Virus record (IMG/VR): IMGVR_UViG_3300000525_000005
Location: 1-52,142 of that record
Origin: a virus
Reading direction: 5' to 3' (one strand)
DNA length: 52,142 nucleotides
This document shows, in pieces, positions 51,512 to 52,142 of the stretch (its first letter is position 1; each line of letters starts with the position of its first letter). A program made the position numbers and the translations under genes. The notes beneath the pieces are model-generated. The model was given only the letters and a program-made list of their open reading frames with translations. It was not told the origin of the DNA and searched no databases.

Positions 51512-52142
51512 TGGCTAAGTTAGAATTAATTACCAAGAGTAAGACTGAGATAATAGAGGTAGCTAAGTCTCCCAGAGGGTTTGCAGGACTGACAGGAGAA
51601 ATTAACTCAGTATCTGTAGAAACTGGTCTAGTAGGTAGTGAAGCTTCTGTAGTGTTGTCAGGAGAGACTACCAATAGAGATATATCTTTCACTATTCCTA
51701 GAGGTAGTAGAGGCTACTCTGGTACTATTGAATCTATGTCAGTTGCAACAGGTAATGCGTATACAGAGGCAGCTTTAATTCTTGGGGGTACTCCTGAAAA
51801 TAGAATTATTGACTTAACAATACCTCGTGGAGACAAAGGAAACACAGGCACTATTAACAGTATAACTGCAACTACAGGTATTGAAGGTAGTTTAGTTAAA
51901 TCAACAGTATCTGGTGATCCTACTAATAGAGATATTGCTCTGATTATCCCAAGGGGGGATAAAGGGGCAACTGGTACCATTAACAGTATCACTGCTATTA
52001 CTGGCTTACCTTATACAGCAGCAAGTGCTGTGGCTACGGGGGATGCATCCAATAGAGATATATCCATTACTGTTCCTCGTGGTGATAAGGGTGAAACAGG
52101 AACGATTAAGAGTGTTAGTGCTACGACAGGTTTAGTAGGTAG
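51512..52142 (+). CDS. Repeat-containing tail fibre protein (partial, runs off the window)
   Basis: 210 complete codons are visible. After residue 30, four tandem repeats of exactly 42 residues occur (31-72, 73-114, 115-156, 157-198), and a fifth begins. Each has I-x-S-hydrophobic-S/T...TG, then NRDI or NRII, then IPRG/VPRGDKG-x-TGT. The (PRG)DKG-x-TG steps resemble the short collagen-like linkers of phage fibres. It should extend from the particle and contact the host. At the DNA level the units are 126 nt but diverged. The start has no clear ribosome binding site, so coupling to the gene 5 nt upstream is likely. Confidence 0.8.

Noticed and set aside
1-52142. CRISPR arrays, insertion sequences, rRNA or integrase/attachment sites
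   Set aside because: No regularly spaced repeats, transposase or recombinase motifs, or rRNA segments were seen; the repeats present are coding (fibre, coiled coil) or hairpin elements.

Overview
The window is AT-rich, densely coded double-stranded DNA phage sequence from a relative of coliphage N4 (Schitoviridae-type). The N4 signature is complete: a two-subunit T7-like RNA polymerase (RNAP1 at 19756-20676, RNAP2 at 17776-18972), an AAA ATPase paired with a VWA protein, a Dda/RecD-like helicase, a family A DNA polymerase, and a late block in N4 order (terminase, adaptor, portal, gp58/gp57-like, capsid, gp55 to gp51-like, giant virion RNA polymerase). The host is a Gram-negative bacterium that the sequence does not name. 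N4 assignments come from recalled family features and gene order; no search was run.

Layout. 1-1859 (+) holds the end of one gene and a lysis cassette (three small membrane proteins and an Amidase_3 endolysin), closed by a two-way terminator at 1896-1921. 1943-22393 (-) is the early/middle region, read right to left: tiny early genes, RNAP1/RNAP2, small orphan genes, AAA and VWA genes, helicase, DNA polymerase, Nudix hydrolase. 22394-22735 is a divergent gap. 22736-51107 (+) is the packaging, head and ejected-protein block, ending in a 4254-residue virion RNA polymerase. 51177-52142 (+) starts the tail-fibre genes and runs off the window.

How it works together (family knowledge plus inference): the virion RNA polymerase enters with the DNA and would transcribe early genes from hairpin promoters. 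Three matching hairpin elements with covarying stems lie just in front of early genes at 21.2, 22.0 and 22.4 kb. RNAP1/RNAP2 then transcribe the middle genes, and late genes follow.

The most notable content is an accumulation of splicing and splitting elements. A 266-nt ORF-less group I intron sits in DNA polymerase motif A. A related 884-nt group I intron with an HNH-AP2 endonuclease gene sits just before the Walker B acidic residues of the AAA ATPase. A 330-residue LAGLIDADG intein beginning with Ala sits in the large terminase. The DNA polymerase is also split a second time into two separately translated proteins, with an HNH-like gene and several small genes between them. The virion polymerase carries a lytic transglycosylase domain, a second (M15-like) peptidoglycan hydrolase domain and an HExxH domain that appears to have a degenerate partner copy. 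N4 replication genes gp42-gp45 (including the single-stranded DNA-binding protein) are not seen and may lie outside the window.
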